DNA of 64,000 nucleotides from Notolepis coatsorum (lineage: Eukaryota > Chordata > Actinopteri > Aulopiformes > Paralepididae). The notes under the pieces are model-generated. The model worked only from the letters and a program-made list of their open reading frames with translations. It searched no databases and had not been told where the DNA came from. Where the stretch lies: the NCBI GenBank assembly GCA_963971535.1, contig OZ020598.1, positions 99,011,674-99,075,673 of the forward strand, in the 5' to 3' direction. Both the position numbers and the translations under genes were made by a program. Each line of letters starts with the position of its first letter. Within the stretch, counting starts at the first letter, position 1. Shown here piece after piece: positions 10,166 through 22,146 of this stretch.

Positions 10166-10795
10166 AGTGTTTCTCAAAGTGGGGGGCGCAGAGGTATGAC
10201 AGGGGGGGCCTTGAGATTTATTAAAAAAAAAAAAAAAAAAAAAAAAATTACAGAAAATTATCACTAAAGTGCTATCTGTTGCAGCTGCACTGTTCTCCAT
10301 GAAAATACCATTTCTCAAAATCTGAAAATCATTATTTAATAAAACACAGAAAAGGATCACCAAGTTACTCTGGATAAAAAAAACCTTTACAGACAACATT
10401 GAGACAAAGCTTCCTGACACATCTCCATCCAAACTCTTGGAAGAACTCTTTGGAAAATCTCATCTGATACCACCTAGAGAGCTAGTTTCAGAGTGTGGTG
10501 CTGAGCACCAAGTATCTCATCTCATGGCCCACCAAGTATCTCATGATGCAGCAGTTAAGGTGTTGATACCATTCAGCACCACATACAGTATCTGTGTGAA
10601 GCTGGCTTTTCATCCATGACAGCTCTGAAAACAAAATATAGGGCCAAGTTGAAAGGTCACAATATTGGTGTTATTTCAATCAATTTAAACATGGCCCATT
10701 TCATGACTATTTTGTTGGGGCGAGGGGGGGGGGGGGGGGCAAAATATTTTGGTCCACCAAAGGGGGGCCTGACAGAAAAAGTTTGAGAAGCACTG
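10166..10795 (+). mobile_element. hAT element relic, 8-bp TSD CATTATAC
   Basis: Terminal repeats CAGTGTTTCTCAAAGTGGGG and AAAGTTTGAGAAGCACTG bound a 630-bp element. Perfect 8-bp duplications CATTATAC lie at 10158-10165 and 10796-10803, diagnostic of hAT. Inside, the plus strand around 10440-10660 holds a decayed transposase C-terminus: AAVKVLIPFSTTY, then frameshifted remains of the CEAGFS-type motif found in ZBED5-like hAT transposases. Poly(A) and poly(G) runs flank it. Confidence 0.9.
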
Positions 10796-10800
10796 CATTA

Positions 10801-10921
10801 TACCATCAATACCACTGTTAGACCATCATACCACTGTTAGACCATCAATACTACTGTTAGGCCATCAATACCACTGTTAGGCCATCAATACCACAGTTAG
10901 ACCATCAATACCACTGTTAGA
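10801..10921 (+). repeat. 20-bp minisatellite, 6 copies
   Basis: Six tandem copies of ACCATCAATACCACTGTTAG with small changes. It starts within the right TSD of the hAT element. Confidence 0.85.
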
Positions 10922-11244
10922 CCTAAAATCATAATTATCTACCTCATACTGTAGTCTACCCATAACTGTTTGATAGCATGTACAACAGCATATTTACATT
11001 TATATTTACTGCATGCATATATACAGTATATACTGTATCCAAATCTGTCTACTTATCCACCTGTACCTACTTATCCACCTGTATATAACACATATAACTC
11101 TGTATGATAGCATGTACAATACAATTATTTAGAGGCCTCTTTGTAAAGCAATGTGTCTTTTTATACCCACCTACTTCCTTCACTGTCTACAACGTAATCG
11201 TAACTACCTAACTCAATCTACCCAGTCTACCCATATAACTCTGT

Positions 11245-11772
11245 ATGACTGCCAATGTCCAGTCGCTGGAGAACATGATGGATGACCTCAGGGCGAGGAT
11301 CAGATTCCAACGGGATGTGAGAGACTGCAACATCCTTTGTCTGACGGAAACATGGCTGACCCCCCTCACGCCGGATCAAGCTATCAGCCCGTCCGAATCC
11401 TTCTCTGTTTTCCGCGTGGACAGAACTCACCAACAACAAATGGTGCAGCCCCCAAGGAGATTAAGATTCTCCACCTCTCCTGCTCGCCGGACCTGGAACA
11501 TCTGTCCATTTTATGTCGTCCATTTTATCTTCACAGCCATCACCATCACAGCAGTCTACATTCCACCTCAAGCTGATACCGACAGGGCACTAGCGGACCT
11601 TCAGGACACGTTATACCGGTATCAGATCAAACATCCAGACGCGACCATGGTGGTGGCTGGCGACTTCAACAAGGCAAACCTAAAGAAGGTTATGCCAAAC
11701 CTCTACCAGCATATTACATGCTCCACCAGGGGAGGGAAAACGTTGGACCATTGCTATACTCCATTTAAGTAA
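11245..11772 (+). pseudogene. LINE apurinic-like endonuclease domain
   Basis: Motifs of the APE-type endonuclease are readable in order: CNILCLTETWL (catalytic Glu, about residue 33 of the frame), VYIPPQAD, MVVAGDFNKANLK and KTLDHCYT. Together these are the DNA-nicking domain that primes LINE integration. Residues in the middle (HQQQMVQPPRRLRFSTSPAR) are out of register with the family because of compensating frameshifts. The SDH motif near the end of the domain reads as KSDHDAIFLIPG in another frame after 11800. Confidence 0.85.
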
Positions 11773-11950
11773 GGGTACAAAGCGCTCCCGTTCCCTCCGT
11801 TTGGGAAATCAGATCATGATGCCATTTTCCTGATCCCGGGATATAAACACCAAACGCGTGAAGCTGTGGTGATGCGAGAAGTGACGCGGTGGTCCGAGCA
11901 ATCAGAGGCCACGTTACAGGACGCACTGGATGACGTCGACTGGGACATGT

Positions 11951-12110
11951 TCCAATCAAATCAAATCTAATTTATTTATAAGGCCCGACAACACACGTTA
12001 ATGTCCCCATGGGCCGTACATGTCTTCTTTAAACAAGTCAAGAAGAAAACATAACAATAAGTCAAGAACAGAACAAGAACACCATAAGGTCCAACAAATG
12101 TAAAATAAAT
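11951..12110 (-). mobile_element. Dispersed LINE 3'-tail repeat inserted in the LINE
   Basis: Begins CAAATCAAATC, then TTTATTTATAAGGCCCGACA and CCCCATGGGCC. The same repeat occurs at 21122-21500 and, diverged, at 63474-63760. The plus-strand start is a tail of repeated CAAAT, so the source element reads on the minus strand. Family not named. Confidence 0.7.
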
Positions 12111-12522
12111 GCAAATAATTGAAAGAAAATCAAGTTCCAGCGACATCAGTGAGTTCGCAGATACTGTTGTTAGCTTGATAGCAACGCTAACAGTATTGTC
12201 CCCGCAAAGGCGGTTCTGGTTTTTCTTAACCAGAAACCATGGGTTGACAACTCCATCGGAGTCGCCCTCAATGCTCGCACTACTGCTTACAACTCGGGGC
12301 GTGCATCTGGAAATATGGACGAGTATGGACGAGCAGCATACAGTATCACAAGGCGGTGAAGGCTGTGCAAAACGGAGATATGGGAACAGGCTGGAGACAC
12401 AGATGAATCAGAACTACACCGGGGGCTTAAGGCGGGGACTACGGACGATAACTGACTACAAGGTCAGCCCCTCCTCAATCGTGAGTGCTGACGCCTCCCT
12501 AGCAAACGAGCTGAACTATTAG
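12110..12522 (+). pseudogene. LINE linker between endonuclease and RT
   Basis: Plus-strand frame contains RRYGNRLETQMNQN and GLRTITDYK followed by DASLANELN, the segment that in intact relatives joins the endonuclease to the RT. The first half is less well conserved. It continues directly into RT part 1. Confidence 0.7.
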
Positions 12523-12599
12523 GTGCGGTTTGGGTAGGGTGGTGGCTACGCTAGCTCACTGATGCACCGTTTACCGCGACGGGAGTTCCTCCGCTGGGG

Positions 12600-13005
12600 A
12601 AGAGCACACACTCTCTGTGACGGAGCACAGCGTGAGGAGAGTGTTTATAGGGGTGAACACTAGGAAAGCTGCAGGCCCAGATGGTATAACAGGGCGAATA
12701 CTTAAGTCCTGTGCTAACCAGCTAGCCCTAGTGTTCACCACTATATTTAACCTATCCCTGGCCAAGTCCATGGTCCCTGCCTGCTTCAAGGTCTCCACTA
12801 TAATCCCTGTACCAAAAAACACATCCGCAGCATTCCTAAATGACTACAGACCGGTGGCACTCACCTCTGTGGTCATGAAATGCTTCGAGAGGCTGGTCAA
12901 GGATTACATCTGTACCTTTCTCCCTAGTACCATGGACCCTTTGCAGTTTGCATACAGGACAAACAGATCCACTGACGACGCAGTCTCCCAGATACTGTGC
13001 TGTAT
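12600..13005 (+). pseudogene. LINE reverse transcriptase, part 1
   Basis: Open frame with [63 protein letters not shown] and [19 protein letters not shown]. These are RT motifs 0-2 in order. It is cut just after SQIL by the L2 insertion; the next expected residues ([16 protein letters not shown]) appear at 14937. Confidence 0.9.
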
Positions 13006-14936
13006 CCAACCAACTCACTGATTATCTCTTACAGAATGACCTCCTAGACCCTAATCAGTCAGGCTTCAGGACTGGTCACTCCACAGAAACGGCCCTCATT
13101 GCGGTCACAGAGGCACTTTACTTAGCAAAAGCGAAAGGCCTCTCCTCTGTCATGATTCTCCTAGACCTATCTGCAGCCTTCAACACAGTCAACCATCAGA
13201 TCCTCCTCGCGTCCCTCGCAGGAATGGGAGTGGCTGGATCTGCGCTGACATGGCTGACATCATACCTCAATGACCATTCCTACCAAGTGTCAGGGAGAGG
13301 GACCCTGTCTGCCACCTGCCCCCTGCGGACGGGTGTCCCCCAGGGCCCAGTCCTTGGACCCCTTCTCTTCTCCCTCTACACTAAATCTCTGGGTAACATT
13401 ATCACGTTTCATGCCTTCTTGTATCCTTGCTATGCCGACAATACTCAACTCTTCCTCTCCTTCCCTCCCTCAGATATCCACGTCTCTGAGCGGATCTCGG
13501 CCTGTCTGTCCGACATCTCCGCCTGGATGACGACCAACCACCTCAAACTGAACCTAAGCAAAACAGAATTGCTCCACCTGCCCGCCAAATCCTCCCCCCT
13601 GACCGACCTTTCCATCACAGTCGAGAATGCAGCTGTGACCGTGTCCCCGACCGCCAAGAACCTTGGTGTTGTCCTCGACGACCAGTTGAACTTCTCCTCT
13701 CACATCGCAGCGACAACCAGAACCTGCAGATTCCTCCTGAGCAACGTCAGAAGGATCCGCCCCTTCCTGACAAAAGAAGCCACCCAACTCCTCGTCCAAT
13801 CAACAGTCATCTCCCGCCTCGACTACTGCAACGCACTGCTTGCTGGCCTTCCGGCCACTGCCACCAAGCCTCTTCAACTCATTCAGAACGCAGCGGCGAG
13901 CCTGATCTCAAACCTACCGAAGTCAGCTCATGTCACCCCACTTCTTAGGGACCTGCACTGGCTCCCCATTGCCGCACGAATCCGCTTCAAGGCCCTCGAC
14001 CTGGCATACCATGCGGCAAAGGAAACCGCTCCCACCTACCTCCGGTCAATGGTCTCTAACTACACACTCTCAAGACCCCTACGCTCTGCATCTTCTGGCC
14101 GTCTCAGACCCACTCCTATCTGAGCTCCAGGAGGGTCATCAAGGAGAAGCTGCCTATTCTCAGTCCTTGCCCCACAATGGTGGAACGAACTGCCCACCAA
14201 GGTCAAGGTCAACTTTATTTATATAGCACATTTAAAATCAACCGAAGTTGTACCAAAGTGCTGTACATTACAAAAACAGAAAATACTAAAAGAAATATAA
14301 AATACAGTACACACACAAAGTCATATAACTACAATAACGTTTAAAAAACAATCACGACATGACCAAGGGATGTGTGGCTTACCAAGCCTCAGAAAGCCAA
14401 TAAAAACATTTGAGTCTTCAGCTGTACCTTAAAACTATGTAGGGTCTGGGCAGACCTACAGTAATTTGCAGTGGAAGACTGTTCCATAATTTAGGGGCAG
14501 CCACCACAAAAGCTCGATCACCTTTAGTCTTTAGCCTAGACCTCGGGACATCTAAGAGCAGTTTATTTGCTGACCTCAGTGCTCTAGCAGGGGTACAAAG
14601 ATGGATGAGTTCAGCTAGATACTGAGGGGCCAGACCATTTAAGGCCTTGAACACAAACAGTTAGGACAGCCGAAACCCGTCCAATCTTTCGCCGTCGACT
14701 AAAGACGCACTTCTTCAACCATTATCTGAAATGAAAAATTAAAATCTAACCCTAACTAACCTTATTGTCATGCACTGGTCCTAATATACTAACCTACACT
14801 GTAGCACTCAACACTTTGATGAACATTGTTACTCAGCTGATAGATTTGTGCCCTTCCTGATGACTTGTCGTACAGAACTTGTAAGTCGCTTTGGATAAAG
14901 CGTCAGCTAAATGACTAAATGTAAATGTAAATGTAC
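13006..14936 (+). mobile_element. L2/Maui-type LINE, 5'-truncated, nested
   Basis: Inserted inside the RT of the surrounding LINE. The plus-strand frame 13006-14123 is open for about 370 codons: NQSGFRTGHSTETALI, ILLDLSAAFNTVNHQILL, GVPQGPVLGPLLFSLY, then a damaged active site reading CYADNTQLF (consensus YADDTQ; the second Asp is Asn). It continues with SRLDYCNALLAGLP and LHWLPIAARIRFKAL. It ends with the L2 tail AAGTCGCTTTGGATAAAGCG and ATGTAAATGTAAATG. Itself interrupted at about 14202-14663. Confidence 0.9.
14202..14663 (-). mobile_element. LINE 3' fragment nested in the L2
   Basis: Minus-strand ORF2 C-terminus: MFKALNGLAPQYLAELIHLC, then PRSRLKTKGDRAFVVAAPKL and WNSLPLQI. The 3' end on the minus strand is the TTTATTTATATAGCACATTT block at 14213. 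This is the innermost layer of the nest, inserted near the end of the L2 ORF; L2 sequence resumes at about 14664. Confidence 0.85.
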
Positions 14937-15955
14937 TGCACAACACCCTTTCTCACCTTGACAGTCAGAAGGGGGGCTATGTGAGATTGCTGTTCATTGA
15001 CTATAGTTCAGCTTTCAATACCATAGTCCCCACCAGACTGGCTGACAAGTTGATTGATCTGGGTCTGAACTCCACCCTGAGCGCCTGGATCCTGGACTTT
15101 CTGACCGACAGGCCCCAGGCGGTCAGGGTGGGTGGACCTCCAACTCAATCACCCTGAGCATCGGGTCGCCCCACGGCTGTCCTCAGCCCCTTGCTGTATT
15201 CGTTGTACACACATGACTGTGGGGCCCGGTTCAGCTCCAACTCCATAGTGAAGTTTGCGGACGACATGGTGGTGGGCCTGATCTCTAACAATGACGAGAA
15301 GGCCTACCGGGAGGAGGTTGATGTCCTGGCACTCTGGTGCCGGGATAACAGCCTACTCCTAAACATTGGTAAGACCAAGGAGCTGATCATAGATTTTAGG
15401 AGAATACAGCAGGACACACACACACCAGACACCACTGTGTATTAGTGGGACTATCGTGGACAGGGTGAGCAGTTTTAAGTACCTGGGAGTCCACATCACA
15501 GAGGACCTGACATGGCCAACACACACAGACACTGGCAGCGCCTCTATCACCTGAGACAATTAAGGAAGTACAGAGTATCAGGGAAGATACTCCAGTCCTT
15601 CTATTCCGGGGCTGTGCAGAGCATCCTGACTGGAAATATCACTGCCTGGTTTGGCAACTGCACTGCCAAGGACAGGAAGGCTCCAGGAAGGCTCTACACA
15701 GAGTAGTGCGCTCAGCAGAGTGTACTACGGGTATTGCACTACCACCCCTGCAGGACTTATATGACAGGAGGTGCAAATCCAGAGCCTGCAGAATAATGAA
15801 GGACCCTCACCACCCCAACAATAGCCTGTTCAAGCTGCTGCGGTCAGGCAAGCGCCTCCACATACATGCAGCAAGAACAGGGAGAATCAGACTCAGCTTC
15901 TTCCCCAAGGCCATCAGAACATTGAACACTGATCTCTCCACACACAAACACACAT
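14937..15955 (+). pseudogene. LINE reverse transcriptase part 2 and C-terminus
   Basis: Resumes the outer [24 protein letters not shown] (first catalytic Asp in FIDYSSAFN), [32 protein letters not shown] and FADDMVVGLI (catalytic FADD box intact). Then FKYLGVHITEDLTW, RLYHLRQLRKYRVSGKIL and SFYSGAVQSILTGNITAWFG. Several frameshifts and stops separate these blocks. The C-terminus reads IRLSFFPKAIRTLN immediately before the (CA)n array. Confidence 0.9.
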
Positions 15956-16076
<121 letters not shown>

Positions 16077-16372
16077 CTATCTCACCCACACACTACAAAA
16101 AAGGTCACTTTAAGAAACATAACTGTACATTAGTATATTATTGTATATAGTACTTTACCTTAATTCTTAAGCTTAGCATTGTATTGCATTTTATTCTTAT
16201 AATTTTTTAGCATGTCTAGCATTTATTATCTATTCTATTTTATTATTAACATTTTTGCACAATCGAGGCGGGCATGGCCACCTTCATTCCACTACATGTC
16301 TTGTGTATGTACTTGACAAATAAATCTCTTGAATCTTGAATCTTCAATGATAGCATGTACAATAATGCTGTA

Positions 16373-16935
16373 TAGTGCTGTCAGGCGATAAAAAAATGTA
16401 TCTAATTAATTACAGGATTTGTAATTAATTAATCAAATTAATCGCATTTTAATCTAATAACGATTTTAGGCCTGATATTCTATATTCTATAATCATATTT
16501 CAAATGGCATGTGTCCGGATGGCAGAATTCAGTACTGTATCTAGAAAACCTTCTGTTTAATCATCTTCCATTTATTCTGGTCTGGTCTGGTCAATTTTAG
16601 CATGGTGTTATTCACAGTCAAAGATAAAAAAAAATTATTGATATTCTCATTTGGTTCATTACAATTTACTCAAGCCTAGTAACAGACACAGTATTTCTGA
16701 CACTGGGAATACATTCCCTGAGATCCTAAGAACATGCAAATGGACCATATTAAAAAAGTATGTAAATGTGTATGCTACGTTCTTATGGAATGAATGAGAT
16801 AATTTTTTTTTTAAATTAAAACAAATAAAAAAAATATATATATTTTTGTATTATTAATTTTGAGTTAATTTTCATAACGTGATAATTTGCTGTCTAATTA
16901 ATTTATCTAATTAACACGATAAACTGACAGCCCTA
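16373..16935. mobile_element. hAT-like MITE
   Basis: Ends TAGTGCTGTCAGGCGATAAA and CGATAAACTGACAGCCCTA form terminal inverted repeats of a 563-bp AT-rich element with no ORF. The 8-bp flanks do not match (ATGCTGTA against ATATATAT), so the TSD is lost. It sits 8 bp beyond the LINE TSD copy. Confidence 0.75.
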
Positions 16936-17154
16936 ATATATATATAGTAGTAGTAGTTTATTCAGTCCTCACACAATACAATTAAGACTCCAAAACAGTA
17001 TTCTAAAAGAAAATAACAAACAAATGATTCACATTTGTAATCATTTTCTTAAAAACCAAAAGCGAATTACTCATTCTTAAATGTATATAAGTAATAGATA
17101 AATCATATTTATTACCGGTATTACCGTATAATATATATCTATTCACATCTGTCT

Positions 17155-17608
17155 TTTTTTAATCTACTTTTTCTCCTCCTATTTTTCTGTATTTTTCTCC
17201 TATCCCAATTTCCCCTTCCCCTTCCTGGTCGTTGCGCGCATGTGCCCGCCACTGGTCGGTCTAGGGAGCCCTGAAGTCTATCACATGCTTCCTCCGATAC
17301 ATAGGAGACAGCCAGCAGCCTCTTTTCACCTGGCAGCGTGGACTCTCATTGGTGAAGTGTAACGCGTGGGAGGATCACACTACCTTCACCAGTTCCTTCC
17401 CTTGCTGTGCAGGTGCCCTGACCGACCTGTAGGAGTCACTGTTTACAACGACCAGGATACCACCCACCGGCTTCCCACCCGCTGACTCTGCCAATTGTGT
17501 CAGTATGACGACCGGCCAAGCCGGAGGCACCGCTGACAGCCGGATTCGATACCAGTGTCTCTGCGGTGGTAGACAGACGCTTAGTCCGCTGCGCTACCCG
17601 GCCACCCT
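17155..17608 (-). mobile_element. tRNA-derived SINE with 16-bp TSD
   Basis: On the minus strand the element starts GGGTGGCCGGGTAGCGCAGC; TAGCGCAGCGG fits a pol III A box and GTATCGAATCC, about 50 bp on, fits a B box. It ends in a poly(A) seen as T-rich sequence at 17155-17161. The 16-bp duplication CTATTCACATCTGTCT flanks it (17139-17154 and 17609-17624). A second copy with the same head lies at 60409-60867. The insertion split a LINE 3' tail. Confidence 0.9.
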
Positions 17609-17624
17609 CTATTCACATCTGTCT

Positions 17625-17808
17625 GTACATACCTGCATATACTCCTTTTTACATATCTGTAGATACTATATCTATATCTGTACATTAATCACCTGCACTT
17701 TACTGTTACATTTGCACTCTGGTTGGATGCCAGATTTCCTTATTTTGCAATGTACTTGTGCTGTATGACGACAATACATTTGAATCTAATCGAATCGAAT
17801 CGAATGGC
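17625..17808 (+). mobile_element. LINE 3' terminus with (GAATC)n tail
   Basis: Continues the sequence interrupted by the SINE: CACCTGCACTTTACTGTTAC, then CAATACATTTGAATC and repeated CGAATCGAATCGAATC. This looks like the end of a jockey/CR1-group LINE. No ORF remains. Confidence 0.6.
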
Positions 17809-17914
17809 TGGTGCTTGTTATGGTTTCACCTGCACAATCCTGTGTCTCCCTCACACACCCCCGTGTCTGTCTCTAACCCTGTGTCTGTCCCATTCACTCC
17901 CTGCACTTCGACAA

Positions 17915-18150
17915 AGGGTCGGCCAACAGGTCTGGTTGTCGACTGGAGACCTTCCCCTCAACGTCGCTTCCAAAAAGCTCTCGTCTCGGTACATCGGTCC
18001 CTATACCATTGACCGGGGTGATCAACCCCGCCGCCATCCAGTTGCTTCTCCCTCACTCCCTCCGACGCATCCACCGGGTGTTCCACGTCACTCGGGTCAA
18101 GCCCTACATCACCACCAACCTGTCTACACCTACTCCTGCACCCCCCGGTT
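17915..18150 (+). pseudogene. Ty3/gypsy-type pol C-terminus remnant
   Basis: The reading frame shows GQQVWLSTGDLPLNVASKKL followed by SSRYIGPYTID, the GPY/F module after the integrase core of Ty3/gypsy LTR retrotransposons. In a shifted frame it continues to HRVFHVTRVKPY, the end of the domain. The rest of pol, gag and both LTRs are absent here, so it is an isolated scrap. It is cut by the TIR element at 18169. Confidence 0.8.
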
Positions 18151-18168
18151 AATAAAGGCTTTTCAAAC

Positions 18169-19459
18169 GCGTGAATATTAAAGGCAACGAACTTGTGTTC
18201 GGCTTTTCTCTGATTGGCCGCGCCCCCCCGCCCCCACGCGCAGGCAAGCGCAGTCGTCCCACGTCCCAAATGAAATCCAAGGAGCGCGCGCGAGCGGCAG
18301 CGCGGGCAACCAACTTGTGGCTGCTGTTCCAACGCACTTGTGTTGGGCTGCGGTAGCAGTGGAGCGCTATGAAATGCGCTGAACTAGAAAGCGTAACGTT
18401 ATTATGTTTCGCGTTTTTAACAACCAACTACCAGATTCACTCGTGTATAAACAAAGCCCATACAGTTATGAAATGCGCTGAACTAGAAGCGTAACGTTAT
18501 TATGTTTCGCGTTCCATTGATTAACGCCATTACCTGCTGTGCTGTAGGAAGCAGAGGTACAGTAAGTTACAGTAGGTGTAGGTTACATGTTTAATCAAAG
18601 CCCATACAATGGCTTTCGTGCGCCGCCGCCGGCTTGATACAGCTTCAGCAGCAGCAGCGGCGGTGCTCTGTTGTAGGAAGCCCTTCAATGACAGCGGCGC
18701 GCTCTCATATTTTGCGAATGCATAAACTATATCTTAAATTATGGCTATGTGTCTAATATGGCTGTCGCTTATCAATGACTTCGCGACAGCCATATTAGAC
18801 ACTCACTGTACATCAGTGTGGAACTGTAACGTTATATGTTATTTCGCCCGTGGAGGCTGCTGAGCCTGAAGCGCCAGCGGGGCGACGCGGTGGTTTATCC
18901 CCGGCTTTCGTGCGCCGCCGCCGGCTTGATACAGCTTCAGCAGCAGCAGCGGCGGTGCTCTGTTGTAGGAAGCCCTTCAATGACAGCGGCGCGCTCTCAT
19001 ATTTTGCGAAAGCATAAACTATATCTTAAATTATGGCTATGTGTCTAATATGGCTGTCGCTTATCAATGACTTCGCGACAGCCATATTAGACACATCGCC
19101 ATAATTTAAGATATAGTTTATGCATTCGCAAATATGAGAGCTCTGTCATTGAAGTGGGTGGTGGCAGCATTACTAACAGTAGCGATTTTTATTGTTTTGT
19201 CATGACCAAACATAATCCCAACATAGATAGGAGGTGTACTGTATGTCAAATGTCGGTCATGTGGTGGAAGAGTTTAGTACAGTCACACAACAGAACACCG
19301 CTGTAGTACAGTCACACAACAGAACACCGCTGGTTCGACCAGCGCTTCTGCCGCGCCGCAAGGGCGTCTGCTAGTGGATTGATTGATTGGCCGTGTGGCC
19401 AATCAGAGAAACGCTGAACGAAAAGCTGAACACAAGTTGGTTGCCTTTAATATTCACGC
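18169..19459. mobile_element. Palindrome-rich TIR element, 1.29 kb
   Basis: Perfect 20-bp terminal inverted repeats (GCGTGAATATTAAAGGCAAC and its complement at 19440-19459), extended by further imperfect pairing inward. A 4-bp AAAC lies outside each end (18165-18168 and 19460-19463), a possible TSD. Inside is a direct duplication of about 190 bp (about 18608-18802 and 18903-19095), and each copy ends in a hairpin with GTGTCTAATATGGCTGTCG arms. No transposase frame. Part of the interior resembles the piggyBac-like MITEs. Confidence 0.75.
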
Positions 19460-19463
19460 AAAC

Positions 19464-20040
19464 AGCCACTCAAATAATATTTATGTATGCTTCACAAAAC
19501 ATGTATTATCCATTTACAAAAGCAGTTGCAACTTCATAATAATACAGTATTTGTATATATGCTTTATAACCCATTTATTATGAACATCAATTTCAACTTT
19601 AAAATGGCCATCCAAATCATGTTTATAGATGCACAGTATTTATTATCCATTTACAAAGTATCATAAACATCGGTTGCATCTTTACAATAACATCCAGATA
19701 ATGTTTATAGATGCATTACAAACAAACCAATACCCATAAACAAATTATTAGAAAATATAGGTTGCATCTATCTAAATGATTTGTATGTAATTGTTTTTTA
19801 TAAACAATTTCTTAAAGGCTTAAAATGAGTAGTAGATACTATTTAACTAACACCTTACATAGTATGAAAATGTCACGTTTGTAATAACAATATTTAAGAA
19901 AAGTAATTGCTGCTGATTTGAGGGAGGATATTTAGAATTAAACCAGCATCAGTTTTGGAACTCTAATTGGTTTCATTTTAACACTACTGAATTGAAATGG
20001 TAATTAAAAAAAGGTGATGACCTACCGTTTTGCCTCCTAG
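19464..20040. other. Unannotated AT-rich interval
   Basis: AT-rich sequence with loosely repeated ATGTTTATAGATGCA phrases about 90 bp apart near 19620 and 19700. No coding or RNA signal. Confidence 0.4.
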
Positions 20041-20140
20041 AGAAAAAGTGCCCCCTTCCCCTCTCTCTCTCCCTCTCTCTGATTAGCTGCTTATATGCAG
20101 CCTGAAGTTATCGCCTGAAGTCCCGAGACCAAGGACCTGA

Positions 20141-21124
20141 ATGACGAAAGCAGATCACATTTCCTTGTGGACATGTGCAAGACACCTGTTAAACAGGTAT
20201 GGACAGATATCGGCAGTGCAGACCATGATATTGAATTTCACTTCCTCCTTTGTACACTTGATTTCCGAGAGCCACGGAGGAACCGAAGGCTGGGGGAAGT
20301 ACTGGAGAATCAAGCCCTCTAGGAGGACGAGGGAAGCCGGCGAACGACGGAGGTCAGAATGATCAGGTACCGATGATGACTTGCATACGCTGTCATCTCA
20401 CCACAGATGCACCATACCTGTTTCACAGTCTTCATGCCCAAACTGTGATAAGACCCTAAGATCAAATGCAAAAGCAGTCGCAGGTGATATGTGATAGATG
20501 TGTGCATATTAAATGTGGACTGATATCAGATTATACATACAACAAAGCAGTCAAATTAGATAATGATATTCCATTAGTGTGTAATGTATGTTGTCTACAA
20601 ACAATTCCTAATATAGGCTTAATTGAGGACAGTTTTGATGATGTAATTACTCCAATTGAGGATGACCAGAATTACACTAACGCACGATTCAACCAGGTAA
20701 ATGTTGACTGTTTTAACAGAAGAGGGCTGCATTTAGTACACTTGAAGTCTGCTACCAAAAATGGAAGAAGTAAAACTGTTAATATCAAAGATTAGGCCAG
20801 CGGTTTTGGCAGTGACAGAAACATGGATTAACCATACAGTGGACGATAATCAAGTAAATATTCCAGGTTATAGCCAAATCAGACGGGATCGAAATCGTAA
20901 TGGTGGAGGTGTTTGCCTTTATTTAACGGACGCTCTACATTTTAACCCTAGGACTGAGTTGGAGACGGAGGAATTGGAGATGGTTTGTGTTGATATAATC
21001 TTGCCCAAAAGCCATCCCATTCTTGTCGGAGTATGCTATAGGCCTCCAAAGCACCAGAACTTCTATGAGCAGTTTGAAATTGTCTGCAATGAGATTAATT
21101 TGTCCAAAAATGAAAGTATACAAA
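20141..21124 (+). mobile_element. LINE A, 5' part: PHD-like zinc finger and endonuclease
   Basis: Broken plus-strand ORF. An N-terminal Cys/His cluster (CPNCDKTLRSN, then ICDRCVHIKCGL and LVCNVCCLQ across one frameshift, 20434-20600) resembles the PHD-type finger of some LINE ORFs. It leads into an endonuclease: MEEVKLLISKIRPAVLAVTE, TETWINHTVDDN, NRNGGGVCLYLTDALHFNP and ILVGVCYRPPKH. The endonuclease is interrupted at about 21124, resumes at about 22805, and LINE A reappears once more at 26337. Three intruders therefore lie inside one LINE copy. Confidence 0.8.
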
Positions 21125-21500
21125 ATCAAATCAAATCAAATTTATTTGTAAGACCCGACAACACATGTTAATGTCCCCATGGGCCGGACATGTCTTCTTT
21201 AAACAAGTCAAGAAGAAACATCACAATAAATCAAGAACAAAACAAAAACATCATGAAGTCCAAAACATTTTAAATAAATAAAAGAAATTAATGCAACACT
21301 CCCAGACAAACCCCCCACGAAGGTAAGGAAAAACTCACTAAAACCTAGCAATAGGAAAAAATGCAGAGAAACCTTAGAAGGGCCGTTCAAGGGGGGATCT
21401 CCCTTCTTAGATGTCGGTGAGAGTAGTGTTGCAATAAAACAGGCGAAACAGTTGGTATTGGTAAGCATGCACACATACATAGACGCCTGCGCAATAGAGC
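21122..21500 (-). mobile_element. Dispersed LINE 3'-tail repeat in LINE A
   Basis: Same family as 11951-12110: CAAATCAAATC tail, CCCCATGGGCC, then AGGAAAAACTCACTAAAACC and GGGGGGATCTCCC. The longest copy in the window. Such minus-oriented tails are common in teleost genomes. Confidence 0.7.
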
Positions 21501-22146
21501 AGACGATGCACGTGCTCCAGGACTATTGAACTTGGGGGAGCAAGGATACGATCTTGCTCCACCACTTTTTGATCATATGAAAAATATGATATACCCCCCC
21601 CCAATATATAAATCTAAGCATAACTACGTAATTTCAATCAAATTAATAATACGCAATGACACTTAATAACACGTTTTTAAGTTTCCAAAGATTGCGAACC
21701 CCCCCCCCCCCCCCTGCCCCATTATGGTTTGATCCAGTTCCTCCCATCTCCAGCGCGTAGACCTTGGCTCACTGCCTCACAGCGCTGCAGTCTGGCTGCA
21801 GGCAGGAGTCAGTGTAAATATCAAGCCCACAGAGTGTGTCAAAATATTGGTGGGGCAGGCAGGCTTTTCCAGTAAGTTGTTCAAATAAAAGGATTATGTT
21901 AGACATAAGTTACTATTGAGTGGTAGTAGAACTTCTACGGTTCTACCACGCAATACATAAAAGTGTTTCACGGTCCCGAATTGCGATCTGGTCATACGGT
22001 TTCCTCGAATAAATAATAATAACGTTTCCCTCTCTGGTTGGCGTTAGCTTTAGTTTAGTTTATCTAGATATGTGGTGTGAGCTCAGCTGGATGACGTTGA
22101 CTTCATTTCCAAACGTTAACGCTATCGCTATCTATATGGCAGACGA
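21501..22146. other. Unannotated interval with C homopolymer
   Basis: Contains a C run at about 21699-21714 and unique-looking sequence; nothing coding that I can support. It is part of the interruption of LINE A. Confidence 0.35.

Noticed and set aside
17505-17768. 87-codon plus-strand frame at 17505
   Set aside because: It reads antisense through the SINE and across its TSD into a LINE tail.
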